Shown here in pieces: positions 17,274-27,400 of a stretch of 64,000 nucleotides of DNA; the first letter of the stretch is position 1; every line of letters begins with the position of its first letter. The translations under genes and the position numbers were made by a program. The notes below the pieces were generated by a model. That model worked only from the letters and a program-made list of their open reading frames with translations, searched no databases and was not told the origin of the DNA. Location of the stretch: assembly GCF_029223255.1 (NCBI RefSeq), contig NZ_JARHUC010000002.1, forward strand, positions 496,001 through 560,000. The letters are read 5' to 3'. The DNA comes from Albimonas marina. Lineage in GTDB: Bacteria; Pseudomonadota; Alphaproteobacteria; Rhodobacterales; Rhodobacteraceae.

Positions 17274-17406
17274 GGCTCTTGTCTCCATCGGGCTCGGGCC
17301 GCGCCGGGGATGCGCCGGTCCTTCGAGCATGATCACGTTGCGTCAATCAGCGTGACACGAACGTGACAGGGCCGAGCGCCCCGCAACCCCTTGGAAACAT
17401 GGAAGC

Positions 17407-17430
17407 GCCGCCCTCCTTTCGGAAGGCGGC
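17407..17430 (-). terminator. hairpin downstream of ileS
   Basis: On the minus strand GCCGCCTTCC, a GAAA tetraloop and GGAGGGCGGC form a 10-bp stem with one G-U pair, 46 nt after the ileS stop. Followed by GCGCTTCCATGTTTCC, only mildly T-rich. Confidence 0.55.
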
Positions 17431-17476
17431 ACCCCGATTCGCGACGGTTTTCGCGGCCCCGCCTGGGGCGCGGGGC

Positions 17477-20440
17477 TCAGCCCAGCGCCGCCTCGCAGCG
17501 CCCGCAGACGCCGGCGTGGGAATGGCTGCCGACGTCGGGCAGCACCTTCCAGCATCGGGCGCATTTCTCGCCCTCCGCCTCGGCGAAGACCACCGCCACG
17601 CCGGGCACGTCCGGCAGGCGGAAGCCTTCGGCCGGGGCGGGATCCGCGGTGACCTCGATGGACGAGGTGATGCACAGGTCCGCGAAGTCGACCGAAGCCA
17701 GCGCCGCGCGCACCTCCGCATCCTCGACATGCACCGAGGGGGCCGCCTCGAGGCTGGCGCCGATGCGCTTCTCGCGCCGCTCGATCTCCAGCGCGCCGGT
17801 GACCACGCGGCGCACCTCGCGGATCTTCGCCCATTTCGCGGCCAGCGCTTCGTCGCGCCAGTCGGGAGTGGCGGGGAAGTCCTGCAGGTGGACCGAGCTG
17901 TCGTCGCCCGGGAACCGCTCCAGCCAGGCCTCCTCCATGGTGAAGACCAGCATGGGGGCGAGCCAGGTCACCAGGCGGTGGAACAGCAGGTCCATCACCG
18001 TGCGGCAGGCGCGGCGGCGCGGGCTGTCGGCCGCGTCGCAGTAGAGCGCGTCCTTGCGGATGTCGAAATAGACCGACGACAGGTCCACCGTGCAGAACTG
18101 GAACAGAGCCTGGAAGACCTGGGAGTAGGCGTAGCGGCCGTAGCCCTCGCGCACCTCCCGGTCCAGCTCCGACAGGCGGTGCAGGACCCAGCGCTCCAGC
18201 TCCGGCATCTCCGCGGGCTCGACCCGCTCGGAGGGGTCGAACCCGTCGAGCGCGCCGAGCACGAAGCGCAGCGTGTTGCGCAGGCGGCGGTAGCTGTCGG
18301 CGGTGCCCTTCAGGATCTCCGGCCCGATGCGCTGGTCGGCGGTGAAGTCGGTCTGGGCCACCCACAGGCGCAGGATGTCGGCGCCGTACTGCTTGATCAC
18401 GTCCTCGGGCGCGATGGTGTTGCCCAGCGACTTGGACATCTTCATGCCCTTCTCGTCGAGCGTGAAGCCGTGGGTCAGCACCCCGTGATAGGGCGCGCGC
18501 CCGCGCGTCCCGCAGCCCTGCAGCAGCGAGGAGTGGAACCACCCGCGGTGCTGGTCGGTCCCCTCGAGGTAGAGCGACGCCGGCCACAGCCCGTCCTTGC
18601 GGTCGCGCATGACGAAGGCGTGGGTCGAGCCGGAGTCGAACCACACGTCGAGCACGTCGTCGACCTTGGTCCACTCGGCCGGGTCCACGATCCCGTCCAG
18701 GAACCGCTCCTTCGCGCCGTCCTTGAACCAGGCGTCGGCGCCCTCCTCGCGGAAGGCGGCCTCGATGCGGGCGTTGACCTCGGCGTTGCGCAGCACCTCG
18801 ACCTGGCCGGGGCCGGTCTCGCGCATGAAGCAGGTCAGCGGCACGCCCCAGGCGCGCTGGCGCGACAGCACCCAGTCCGGGCGCGCCTCGATCATCGAGT
18901 GCAGGCGGTTGCGGCCGGACTTCGGCGTGAACTCCACCAGCTCGTCGATGGAGGTCAGGGCGCGTTCGCGGATCGTCTCGCCGTATTCGTCCTGGCCGTC
19001 GCCCAGCTTCACGTCGATGGCGGCGAACCACTGCGGCGTGTTGCGGAAGATCAGCGGCGCCTTGGAGCGCCAGGAATGCGGGTAGGAGTGCTTCAGCCGC
19101 CCCCGCGCGATCAGCGCGCCGACGCCCGCCAGCGCGTCGATGACCCGCTTGTTGGCGTCCTTCTCCTTGCCCTTGTGATCGAAGATCACGGCCCCGCCGA
19201 ACAGCGGCAGGTCGGCGCGGAAGGAGCCGTCCTCGAGCACGTTGTAGGTCATCGGAAGCCCGTGCTTCCGCCCCACCTCGTAGTCGTCCGCGCCGTGGCT
19301 GGGCGCGGTGTGCACGAAGCCGGTGCCCGCGTCGTCGGTGACGTGGTCGCCGGGCAGCATGGGCACGTCGAAGTCCCACTCGCCCTGGCCGTCCGCGACC
19401 CCGCGCAGCGGATGGGCGAGGACGATCTCCGCCAGCTCCTCCGCCGGCACGTCGCGCACGCGCTCGAAGGCGGCGACCTTGGCCTGCCCCATCACGGACT
19501 CGGCCAGCGCATCGCCCAGCATCATAAGCTCGCCCGGGGCGGCCCAGTTGCCCTCGGGCGCCTCGGTCACGCGGTAGAGGCCGTAGGAGAGCGCCGGATT
19601 GTAGCACACGGCCCGGTTCTGGGGGATGGTCCAGGGCGTGGTGGTCCAGATCACGACCGAGGCGCGCAGCGCCTGGTGACCGTCCACGAAGGACTTCGCG
19701 TCCGGCGCCGTGGGATCGTCGTCCCACTCCACGCGGCTCGCGAAGGTGCGCACGATGGGGAACTTCACCCAGATCGTGTGGGACTGGTGCTCGTGATACT
19801 CGACCTCGGCCTCGGCGAGCGCGGTCTTCTCGACCACCGACCACATCACGGGCTTGGAGCCGCGATAGAGCGAGCCGTTCATGACGAACTTCATGAACTC
19901 GGCCGCGATCACCGCCTCGGCGTCGAAGGCCATGGTCAGGTAGGGATCGTCCCAATTGCCGGTGACGCCCATGCGCTGGAATTCCTCGCGCTGGACGTCG
20001 ACCCAGCCCTCGGCGTACTTGCGGCACTCGTTGCGGAAGGCGTTGATCTCGACCTTGTCCTTGTCGAGGCCCTTGGCGCGGTACTGCTCCTCGATCTTCC
20101 ACTCGATGGGCAGGCCGTGGCAGTCCCAGCCGGGGACGTAGCGGCTGTCGTGGCCCAGCATCTGCTGCGAGCGGACGACGAAGTCCTTGAGGATCTTGTT
20201 CAGCGCGTGGCCGATGTGCAGGTGGCCGTTGGCGTAGGGCGGGCCGTCATGCAGCACGAAGGGCGGACGCTCGCCCGCGGTCTCGCGCAGGCGGTCGTAG
20301 ATGCGCATCTGCGCCCAGCGGGCGAGCCACTCGGGCTCCCGCTTGGGCAGGCCCGCGCGCATCGGGAAGTCGGTTTTCGGCAGGAAGAGGGTGTCTCGAT
20401 AATCGACGGTCGCGTCGGTCGAGGTTGCGTCGGCGCACAT
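17477..20440 (-). CDS. ileS: isoleucine--tRNA ligase
   Basis: Class I aminoacyl-tRNA synthetase of 987 aa that charges tRNA-Ile and edits valine. The HIGH signature is at residues 75-78 ([12 protein letters not shown]). KMSKS appears in [11 protein letters not shown], and the zinc-binding C-terminus is [20 protein letters not shown] followed by VCGRCE, with the four cysteines. The editing domain ([20 protein letters not shown]) is complete. ATG 20438-20440 has GGAG 8 nt upstream. No T-box or other leader was recognised. It is a stand-alone gene. Confidence 0.97.
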   Translation of the reverse strand: MCADATSTDATVDYRDTLFLPKTDFPMRAGLPKREPEWLARWAQMRIYDRLRETAGERPPFVLHDGPPYANGHLHIGHALNKILKDFVVRSQQMLGHDSRYVPGWDCHGLPIEWKIEEQYRAKGLDKDKVEINAFRNECRKYAEGWVDVQREEFQRMGVTGNWDDPYLTMAFDAEAVIAAEFMKFVMNGSLYRGSKPVMWSVVEKTALAEAEVEYHEHQSHTIWVKFPIVRTFASRVEWDDDPTAPDAKSFVDGHQALRASVVIWTTTPWTIPQNRAVCYNPALSYGLYRVTEAPEGNWAAPGELMMLGDALAESVMGQAKVAAFERVRDVPAEELAEIVLAHPLRGVADGQGEWDFDVPMLPGDHVTDDAGTGFVHTAPSHGADDYEVGRKHGLPMTYNVLEDGSFRADLPLFGGAVIFDHKGKEKDANKRVIDALAGVGALIARGRLKHSYPHSWRSKAPLIFRNTPQWFAAIDVKLGDGQDEYGETIRERALTSIDELVEFTPKSGRNRLHSMIEARPDWVLSRQRAWGVPLTCFMRETGPGQVEVLRNAEVNARIEAAFREEGADAWFKDGAKERFLDGIVDPAEWTKVDDVLDVWFDSGSTHAFVMRDRKDGLWPASLYLEGTDQHRGWFHSSLLQGCGTRGRAPYHGVLTHGFTLDEKGMKMSKSLGNTIAPEDVIKQYGADILRLWVAQTDFTADQRIGPEILKGTADSYRRLRNTLRFVLGALDGFDPSERVEPAEMPELERWVLHRLSELDREVREGYGRYAYSQVFQALFQFCTVDLSSVYFDIRKDALYCDAADSPRRRACRTVMDLLFHRLVTWLAPMLVFTMEEAWLERFPGDDSSVHLQDFPATPDWRDEALAAKWAKIREVRRVVTGALEIERREKRIGASLEAAPSVHVEDAEVRAALASVDFADLCITSSIEVTADPAPAEGFRLPDVPGVAVVFAEAEGEKCARCWKVLPDVGSHSHAGVCGRCEAALG

Positions 20441-20712
20441 GAGGGGCGCTCCAAGGCTGTCGATCCCCTGGCGGGATCCGTGTCCGGGAAGATGGGCGAA
20501 CGGGTGCCGGCGGCGCTCCTGCGATCAGGAGGCCGCGCCGGTAATTCGCCGGGGCCGCAGGGGCCTGTATCGGGCGCGCGGGTCGCTCATGGGCTCGCGT
20601 CTTACACCCCGGGGGACGGGTTGGGAAGGCCTGCGGAGCGGGCCCGCCCCCTGCGCGGCGCAGGAGCGCGGCCCGCCCCGATCTTCACGGTCCGGGAGGG
20701 GGCGCGGGCGGC

Positions 20713-21912
20713 TCAGGCCGCCTTGCGCATCGCCTTGCCCAGGCTCGCCGCCGCGGCCGAGAGGCCGGGGCCGTGGGGCACCTCGAGCGCGTCGAGCGCC
20801 GTCTCCACCGCGCCCAGCACGCCCAGGATCATCGGCGGGTTCACCCAGCCCATGTGCCCGATGCGGAACGAGGTCTGCGCGAAGCGGCCGAGCCCGATGC
20901 CCAGCGTCACGTTCATCTCGCTCTCGCACAGGGCGCGCAGCTTCCTGGGCTCGAAGCCGCGGGTCAGGATCGTGGTCACCGCGTTGGAGCGATAGGCGGG
21001 ATCGGAGACGTTGAACTCCATCGGCCCGTCGTTCGACCCCTCCGACCAGCCGGCGACGGCGGCGCGCACCGCGTCGCCCATCGCGGCGTGGCGGGCCCAG
21101 GCGTTCTCCAGCCCCTCCTCCTCCAGCAGCATGGTCAGCGCCTCGCGCAGGCCGAACAGGTGGTGGGTCGGCGCGGTGCCGCCGAAGCGCTGGTAGGGCA
21201 TCTCGGGGCGGATGCGCGGGCGCCAGTCCCAGTAGACCGAGACCAGCTCGCCCCGATGCTCCCACGCCTTGGGGCCGACGAAGCAGAAGGCGAGGCCCGG
21301 GGGCGTCATCAGCCCCTTCTGGGAGCCGGCGACCATCACGTCCACGCCCCAGTCGTCGAACTCGAACCGCTCGGAGCCGAGCGAGGCGATGCAGTCGACC
21401 ATGAACAGCGCCGGGTGGCCGGCGGCGTCGATGGCGCGGCGGAGGGCTGCGATGTCGTTGCAGGCCGAGGAGGCGGTGTCGACCTGCACCACCATCACCG
21501 CCTTGATCTCGTGGGCCTTGTCCTCGCGCAGCAGCTGCTCGAGCGTCTCGGGGGGCACGGGGCCGCGGTCGCCGGTCATCACCACCTGGGCGTCCACGCC
21601 CATGCCCTGCGCGGTCTGCGCCCAGCCCTCGGCGAAACGGCCGCAGTCGAGCGTCAGGATCCGGTCGCCGCGGTTGAAGAGGTTGGCGATCGCCGCCTCC
21701 CACGCGCCGTGGCCGTTGCAGGTGTAGATGGCGACGCCCGCGTCCTTGGAGCGCGCGACCCGGCGCAGGTCCTCGGCCAGCCCGTCGACGAGCTCGACGA
21801 TGGCGCCCTCGTAGATGTTCGGGGCGCCGCGATGCATGGCGTTCAGCACCCGGTCGGGCATGACGGAGGGGCCGGGAATGGCCAGGAAATGCCGACCGTA
21901 GGCGAGCGACAT
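20713..21912 (-). CDS. class V aminotransferase, serine/alanine-glyoxylate aminotransferase family
   Basis: PLP enzyme of 399 aa. The N-terminal FLAIPGPSVMPDRVLNAM matches the AGXT/serine-glyoxylate group, VDCIASLGSERFEFDDWGVD is the strand carrying the PLP-nitrogen aspartate, and GSQKGLMTPPGLAF holds the Schiff-base lysine. GGTAPTHHLFGLREAL and LGRFAQTSFRIGHMGWVNPP are also family blocks. It likely transfers an amino group between serine or alanine and glyoxylate, linking photorespiration-like or serine-cycle metabolism. No serine-cycle genes are adjacent, so the physiological donor is uncertain. ATG 21910-21912; GGAGC lies upstream. Confidence 0.88.
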   Translation of the reverse strand: MSLAYGRHFLAIPGPSVMPDRVLNAMHRGAPNIYEGAIVELVDGLAEDLRRVARSKDAGVAIYTCNGHGAWEAAIANLFNRGDRILTLDCGRFAEGWAQTAQGMGVDAQVVMTGDRGPVPPETLEQLLREDKAHEIKAVMVVQVDTASSACNDIAALRRAIDAAGHPALFMVDCIASLGSERFEFDDWGVDVMVAGSQKGLMTPPGLAFCFVGPKAWEHRGELVSVYWDWRPRIRPEMPYQRFGGTAPTHHLFGLREALTMLLEEEGLENAWARHAAMGDAVRAAVAGWSEGSNDGPMEFNVSDPAYRSNAVTTILTRGFEPRKLRALCESEMNVTLGIGLGRFAQTSFRIGHMGWVNPPMILGVLGAVETALDALEVPHGPGLSAAAASLGKAMRKAA

Positions 21913-22457
21913 GGCAGGGGCTCCTGAAGCAGGGGCGACCGCCGGTCAGGGCTCGGCGGAGGCGGGCGGACGAGGCGCGCGCCCGGGCGTTGGAGCGGGC
22001 GCACCCGGAATCGCTAGCGCCGATTCGCCGCCGCCGGAAGCCTCGGAGCCGCCGCAGGGCCGCGCGGCGGGCGGACGTCCGAGGCCGGGAGAGACGCTCG
22101 CGCCCGGGCTCGGCATTGAAAGGCATGGGAAATCCGCCGCGTCCATGACGGGACGTGATGGGCCTGCAAATGAAATGCGATGGACCGGAGCGGGGGCGGA
22201 TCCGGGCGCGGCGCGTCTCGGGGGCGAGCGGCGCCCTGCCCGGCGCGGCCCCAAGGCGCCGCGCCGACCCGCGCGCCCGGCACCGGCGCCTCGCCCGCGG
22301 CGCGCGGCAGGCGTTGGCGCCCGGCGCGACGGGGGCGGGCCGGAGACGGCGGGGCCAGGCGCGACGCCGGCCCTGCGCCGCGGGCGGAGCGCCGGGGCCG
22401 GCGCTCCGGTCGACGCGGCGCCCCCGGCGGATCGGCCGGGGGCGCCGCGCGACGGGC
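21913..22457. other. GC-rich intergenic region without a supportable gene
   Basis: 545 bp between two minus-strand genes. The frames that stay open here are Arg/Pro/Ala-rich and show no family features. A slightly less GC-rich patch around 22110-22175 could hold the aminotransferase promoter. The right end carries two tandem hairpins (22386-22448) following the enoyl-CoA hydratase gene. Confidence 0.5.
22386..22448 (-). terminator. tandem hairpins after enoyl-CoA hydratase
   Basis: Hairpin 1 (22415-22448) has a perfect 14-bp stem with loop GGATCG, starting 9 nt after the stop. Hairpin 2 (22386-22407) has a perfect 10-bp stem with a 2-nt loop. Two strong stems in series without T-runs suggest efficient, probably Rho-assisted termination or protection of the 3' end. 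Confidence 0.6.
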
Positions 22458-23243
22458 TCAGCGGCCCTTGAAGTTCGGCACCTCGCGCGCGGCGGTGGCG
22501 CGCACGCCCTCGGCGAAGTCCTCGGTGTGGCGCAGCTCCTCCTGCACCGCCAGCTCGCGCGCCGTGGCGGCCTTCACCGCCTCGACCAGGCCCTGGCGCA
22601 GGGTCTCGCGGGTGGTGTCGAGGCCGAGCGGCGAGTTCTCGGCGATCTCGCGCGCCAGCTCCCAGGCCACCTTGCGCTCCTCGCCCTCGGGGGCGAGCAC
22701 GTCGGCCAGGCCCCACTCCACCGCCTCGTCGCCCTTCACGCGGCGCGAGGTGTAGAACATCAGCCAGGCGCGCTGCTGGCCGATGGCCCGCGGCAGCACG
22801 TGGGTCAGGCCGAAGCCGGGGTGGAAGCCCAGGCGGGTGAAGTTGGCCGCGAAGCGCGCGCCGGCCGAGCAGACGCGGAAGTCCGCCGACATCGCCAGGC
22901 CCAGGCCGCCGCCGATCGCCGCGCCGTGGACCGCGGCCACGATGGGCTTGCGGCAGGCGAAGATGCGCGTCGCCTCCTGGTAGAGGTTGCCCACGCCCAG
23001 CCGGTCGACCGCGTCGTCGTCCTCGCCCGAGGACGAGAAGTCCGCGCCCGCGCAGAACGCCTTGCCGGCCGAGCACAGCACGATGGCGCGGCAGTCGGGG
23101 TCCTTGTCCAGCGCCTCGAGCGTGTCGGCGATCTGCTGGATCAGCTTGAAGTCGAAGAAGTTCAGCGGCGGGCGCTGGATCTCGATGGTGGCGACGAAGT
23201 CCTTCAGCTCGATGCCGAGCTCGGGCTGGGAATAGGCGGTCAT
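22458..23243 (-). CDS. enoyl-CoA hydratase/isomerase family protein
   Basis: Crotonase-fold protein of 261 aa. It hydrates or isomerises an acyl-CoA; the substrate is not determined. The oxyanion-hole strands AGKAFCAGADFS and AAVHGAAIGGGLGLAMSADF are intact; the second has the usual G. The position of the first catalytic glutamate after GGGLGLAMSADFR is not conserved (the segment FAANFTRLGFHPGFG differs from the usual PE-GL), so the enzyme may have non-hydratase chemistry. N-terminal IELKDFVATIEIQRPPLNFFDF is noteworthy: PPLNFF replaces the usual P-x-NA. One of three crotonase genes in the window. It ends at strong tandem hairpins. Confidence 0.85.
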   Translation of the reverse strand: MTAYSQPELGIELKDFVATIEIQRPPLNFFDFKLIQQIADTLEALDKDPDCRAIVLCSAGKAFCAGADFSSSGEDDDAVDRLGVGNLYQEATRIFACRKPIVAAVHGAAIGGGLGLAMSADFRVCSAGARFAANFTRLGFHPGFGLTHVLPRAIGQQRAWLMFYTSRRVKGDEAVEWGLADVLAPEGEERKVAWELAREIAENSPLGLDTTRETLRQGLVEAVKAATARELAVQEELRHTEDFAEGVRATAAREVPNFKGR

Positions 23244-23470
23244 GGCGTCTCCTCTCCTCCGGGTCGACGGCGGGGCGAGCGCGCCTGCCGCCGTGGGGCT
23301 CCGGTTTCGGCGGCGACCTTACGGCCGGCAGGTCGGGGATGCCAGAGGCAGGCGGCGGTTCGGGGTCCGGGACGTCGCAGCCGCCGCCCGCCGCCTCGCC
23401 CCGCGCGTCCGTCGCGCCATATTGTTGCGCGGACGGGCCCGCGGCGGCCCGCGCAACGCGGGGGACGCGC

Positions 23471-24295
23471 ATGAGCGAGGCGGAAGAAGAGATCGAGCTG
23501 AACTCGCGGGAGCAGGAGCAGGTCGAGGAGCATTCCGCCGTCCCCACCGGCGTGGTCTACGAGGCGATCCGCCGGGCCGGCCTGCACGAGCTGGAGCGCT
23601 CGGCCTCGGGCCTGTGGTGGTCGGGGGTGGCGGCGGGGATCGCGCTGAGCGTCTCGGTCCTGGCCGAGGGCGTGCTGCACGCCCGCCTGCCCGACACCTC
23701 CTGGAGCCCGCTGGTCGCGGCCTTCGGCTACTCGATCGGCTTCCTGATCGTGGTGCAGGCGCGCATGCAGCTGTTCACCGAGAACACGATCACCCCGATC
23801 CTGCCGGTGTTCCTGAACCCCAGCCTGACGATGATCGGCTGCCTGCTGCGGCTTTGGGCGGTGGTGCTGGTCGCCAACCTGGTGGGCTGCGCGGTGGCGG
23901 CGGGGGCGATGAGTTCCAGCGGCTTCATGCCCGACGACCTCGCGGCGGGGGTGATGGAAATCGCCCGCGGCTATGCCGAGCTGACGCCCGGCCAGCAGTT
24001 CCTGCGCGGGATCCCGGCGGGCTTCCTGATCGCGGCGCTGGTGTGGATCATGCCGCGGCAGGACGGCTCGGGCGAGATCCTGGTGATCGTGGTGCTGACC
24101 TGGACCATCGCGGTGGCCGAGATGTCCCACGTCATCGCCGGCTCGACCAAGCTGTTCCTGCTGGCCTTCGAGGGCGAGCTGCCGATCGCCGAGGCGTTGC
24201 TGAACGGCACCCTTCCGGCGCTGGCGGGCAACGTGATCGGGGGCACGGTGATCTTCTCGGCGCTGGCCTACGCGCAGGTGCGCGAGCGGGTCTGA
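23471..24295 (+). CDS. formate/nitrite transporter family protein
   Basis: Inner-membrane pentameric anion channel of the FNT family, 274 aa, with six hydrophobic segments. LWWSGVAAGIALSVSVLAEG is TM1; MQLFTENTITPILPVFLN is the conserved TM2 break loop (the LFTGN-type motif, here LFTEN). NLVGCAVAAG and ALAGNVIGGTVIFSALAYAQ (TM5-TM6, GNxxGG) are also present. The N-terminal 35 residues are very acidic and soluble. ATG 23471 is the first ATG of the family-like N-terminus. FNT channels carry formate, nitrite, hydrosulfide or lactate; the LFTEN variant belongs to a less studied group (COG2116). Divergent from the enoyl-CoA hydratase. Confidence 0.87.
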   Translation: MSEAEEEIELNSREQEQVEEHSAVPTGVVYEAIRRAGLHELERSASGLWWSGVAAGIALSVSVLAEGVLHARLPDTSWSPLVAAFGYSIGFLIVVQARMQLFTENTITPILPVFLNPSLTMIGCLLRLWAVVLVANLVGCAVAAGAMSSSGFMPDDLAAGVMEIARGYAELTPGQQFLRGIPAGFLIAALVWIMPRQDGSGEILVIVVLTWTIAVAEMSHVIAGSTKLFLLAFEGELPIAEALLNGTLPALAGNVIGGTVIFSALAYAQVRERV

Positions 24296-24310
24296 GGGCG
24301 CCCTTCCCCC

Positions 24311-24335
24311 GCCCCGGCCCCGCGCGGGCCGGGGC
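24311..24335. terminator. hairpin between FNT channel and dnaE2 (convergent)
   Basis: GCCCCGGCCC and GGGCCGGGGC form a perfect 10-bp stem with a CGCGC loop, 15 nt after the FNT stop and serving both convergent genes. No T-run. Confidence 0.5.
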
Positions 24336-24457
24336 GGCCGCGCGCCGGTCCTGCTCCGTTCCGGCGTCGCGATCCGGCTCCCCCTCCCGCGCGGCCCTGC
24401 CCGCGGCGGGATGGCCTCCAGGCCCGGGCGTTTCGCCCTGCCCCCTCTCCTCCGTCC

Positions 24458-27400
24458 TCAGTGGAAGTCGCGGGAGGGAAAAAGCTTCTTCGACTGGTGG
24501 CGCGGATGGCGCGCGCCGGCCTCCCCGCGGGCGAGGCCAGCGTCGCGGCGCTCAAACCCCGCCGCGGCATCGCGGCCCGTGAAGCCCGCCGCGGCGTCGC
24601 GGCGGGGGTCGCGCACGTCCTCGGCGGCCGAGCCCCGGCGGCTGCCCTGCACGGGGCGGCGGACCTCGTCCACCGGCCCCGCGGGATTGGGCATGTCGCG
24701 CGCCCCGCGGGCGAGGTCGTCGAGCAGGGGCGAGAGGTCCTCGATGGTCTCGGCGACCACGTGGACGACCGAGCCGTCGCGCTGCACCCGCCCGGTCACC
24801 CGCAGCAGGCGGCCGGCGATCACCTGGCGGCGGAAGGCCTCGTAGACCCGCGCCCAGACCACGATGTTCGACACCCCGCTCTCGTCCTCGAGCGTGATGA
24901 AGATCACGCCCCCGGCGCTGCCCGGGCGCTGGCGCACGATCACCAGGCCGCAGACGCAGACGCGGGCCTTCTCGGGCGGCAGGTCGAGGCGCGCGGCCGG
25001 CAGGCAGGCGGGGGGGCGGGGCCAGGGCTCGCCCGCATGGCCGCCGGCGGTGGGAGACCCGGGCGGGGTCAGGCGGTCGCGCAGCAGAGCCACGGGATGG
25101 GCGCGCAGCGTCAGGCGGGCGGAGACGTAGTCCTCGACCACCTCCTCGCCCTCGGACATCGCGGGCAGCGGCGTCGGCGGCTCCTCGATCCCCTCGCCCT
25201 CCAGGAGGCCCGCGAAAAGAGGCAGCGGGTCGCCGCCGGGGATGGCCTTGGCCTGCCACAACGCCTGCCGGCGGTCGAGCCCCAGCGAGGCGAAGGCGTC
25301 CGCCTCGGCCAGCGTGCCCAGCGTCGTGGCAGGCAGCCCCGCCTTGCGCCACGCATCCTCGACCGAGCGGTAGCCGTTGCCCCGCGCCCCCGTCAGCCAC
25401 AGCGCGTCCTCCTCCTTCATCGCACGCAGCTGGCGGAAGCCCAGCCGCAGGGCGAGGCCGCCGGTGGAGCGGGGATCGGGCTCCAGCGTGTTGTCCCAGT
25501 AGGAGGCGTTCACGCAGACCGGCCGCACGGCCACCCCGTGCATCCGCGCATCCCGCACGATCTGGGCGGGCGCGTAGAAGCCCATGGGCTGCGAGTTCAG
25601 CAGCGCGCAGGCGAAGGCCGCGGGGTGGTGGCGCTTGATCCAGGCGGAGGCGTAGACCAGCAGGGCGAAGGAGGCGGCATGGCTCTCGGGGAAGCCGTAT
25701 TCGCCGAAGCCCTCGATCTGGGAGAAGCAGCGCTCGGCGAAGTCGAGGTCGTAGCCGTTGCGGGTCATGCCCGCGAGGAAGCGGTCGCGGAAATTGTGGA
25801 TGGTGCCGGACTTGCGGAAGGTCGCCAGCGCGCGGCGCAGCAGGTCCGCCTCCTCGGGCGTGAAGCCCGCGCCGATGATGGCGATCTGCATCGCCTGCTC
25901 CTGGAAGAGCGGCACGCCCAGGGTCTTGCCCAGCACCTGGCCCAGTTCGTCGGAGGGGAAGCTCACCTGCTCCTCCCCCCGGCGGCGGCGCAGGTAGGGG
26001 TGGACCATGTCGCCCTGGATGGGGCCGGGGCGCACGATCGCGACCTCGATCACCAGGTCGTAGAAGCAGCGCGGGCGCATCCGCGGCAGGAAGTTCATCT
26101 GCGCGCGGGATTCGACCTGGAAGACGCCGATGCTGTCGGCCTCGCACAGCATGTCGTAGACGGCGGGGTCCTCGGGCGGCAGGGTCGCGAGGCCCCAGGT
26201 CTCGCCGGCATGGCGCTCGATCAGCTCGAACGCCTTGCGGATGCAGGTGAGCATCCCGAGCGACAGGACGTCGACCTTCAGGATGCCCAGCGCGTCGATG
26301 TCGTCCTTGTCCCACTCGATGACCGTGCGGTCCTCCATCGCCGCGTTCTCGATGGGGACCAGCTCGTCCAGCCGCCCCTTGGTGATGATGAAGCCGCCGA
26401 CATGCTGGGAGAGGTGGCGCGGGAAGCCGATCAGCTCGGCCACCAGGTCGAGGGTCTTGCGCAGGCGCGGCTCGGTGGGATCGAGGCCGATCTCGCGGAT
26501 GCGTTCCTCGCGGATCGACTCCGACGACCAGCCCCAGATCTGGGAGGCGAGCGCGTTGATCGCGTCGGCGCTCAGCCCCATGGCCTTGCCCACCTCGCGC
26601 ACCGCCCGGCGGGCGCGGTAGTGGATCACCGTGGCGCAGAGGCCGGCGCGGTGGCGGCCGTAACGCTGGTAGATGTGCTGGATCACCTCCTCGCGCCGCT
26701 CATGCTCGAAGTCGACGTCGATGTCGGGGGGCTCGTCGCGGGCCTCGGAGACGAAGCGCTCGAAGACCATGCTGGCGACGTCGGGGCCGATGGCGGTGAC
26801 GCGCAGCGCGTAGCAGACGATGGAGTTGGCGGCCGAGCCGCGCCCCTGGCACAGGATCCCGCGGGATTCGGCGAAGGCCACCAGGTCGCGCACGGTCAGG
26901 AAATAGGGCGCGTAGTTCAGGCGCGAGATCAGGGCGAGCTCATGGGCCGCCTGATCGCGGACCCGGGCGGGCACGCCCTCGGGGTAGCGGTCGCGCAGGC
27001 CCTCGGCGGTCAGACGCTCCAGCCGGGCCTGGGGGTCTTCGCCGCCCGCCACCTCGTCGGGATACTCGTAGCGCAGCTCGTCGAGGGAGAAGCGGCAGCG
27101 CTCGGCGATCGCCTGGGCGCGGGTCAGCGCCTCGGGGTGATCGGCGAAGAGGCGCGCGAGCTCGTGCGGGGCGCGCAGGCGGCGCTCGGCATTGGCCTGG
27201 GCGCGGCGGCCGAGCTGGTCGATGGTGGTCCCCTCGCGGATGCACGACAGCACGTCGGCGAGGCGGCGGCGCGCGCCCACGTGCATGATCGGCGAGGCGG
27301 AGGCGACCAGCGGCGCGCCCGAGACCTCGGCCAGGCGCGCCAGCGCGGCGAGGCGCGGGGCGTCGCGGCCGTCGTAGAGCGGCGCGGCCAGCACGAACAC

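Noticed and set aside
17363-20995. A 1210-codon plus-strand open frame opposite ileS
   Set aside because: Antisense shadow of ileS, which has intact HIGH, KMSKS and zinc motifs.
22014-22283. Minus-strand 89-codon frame in the 21.9-22.4 kb gap
   Set aside because: Arg/Pro/Ala-rich, no ribosome-binding site, no similarity; not separable from composition effects.
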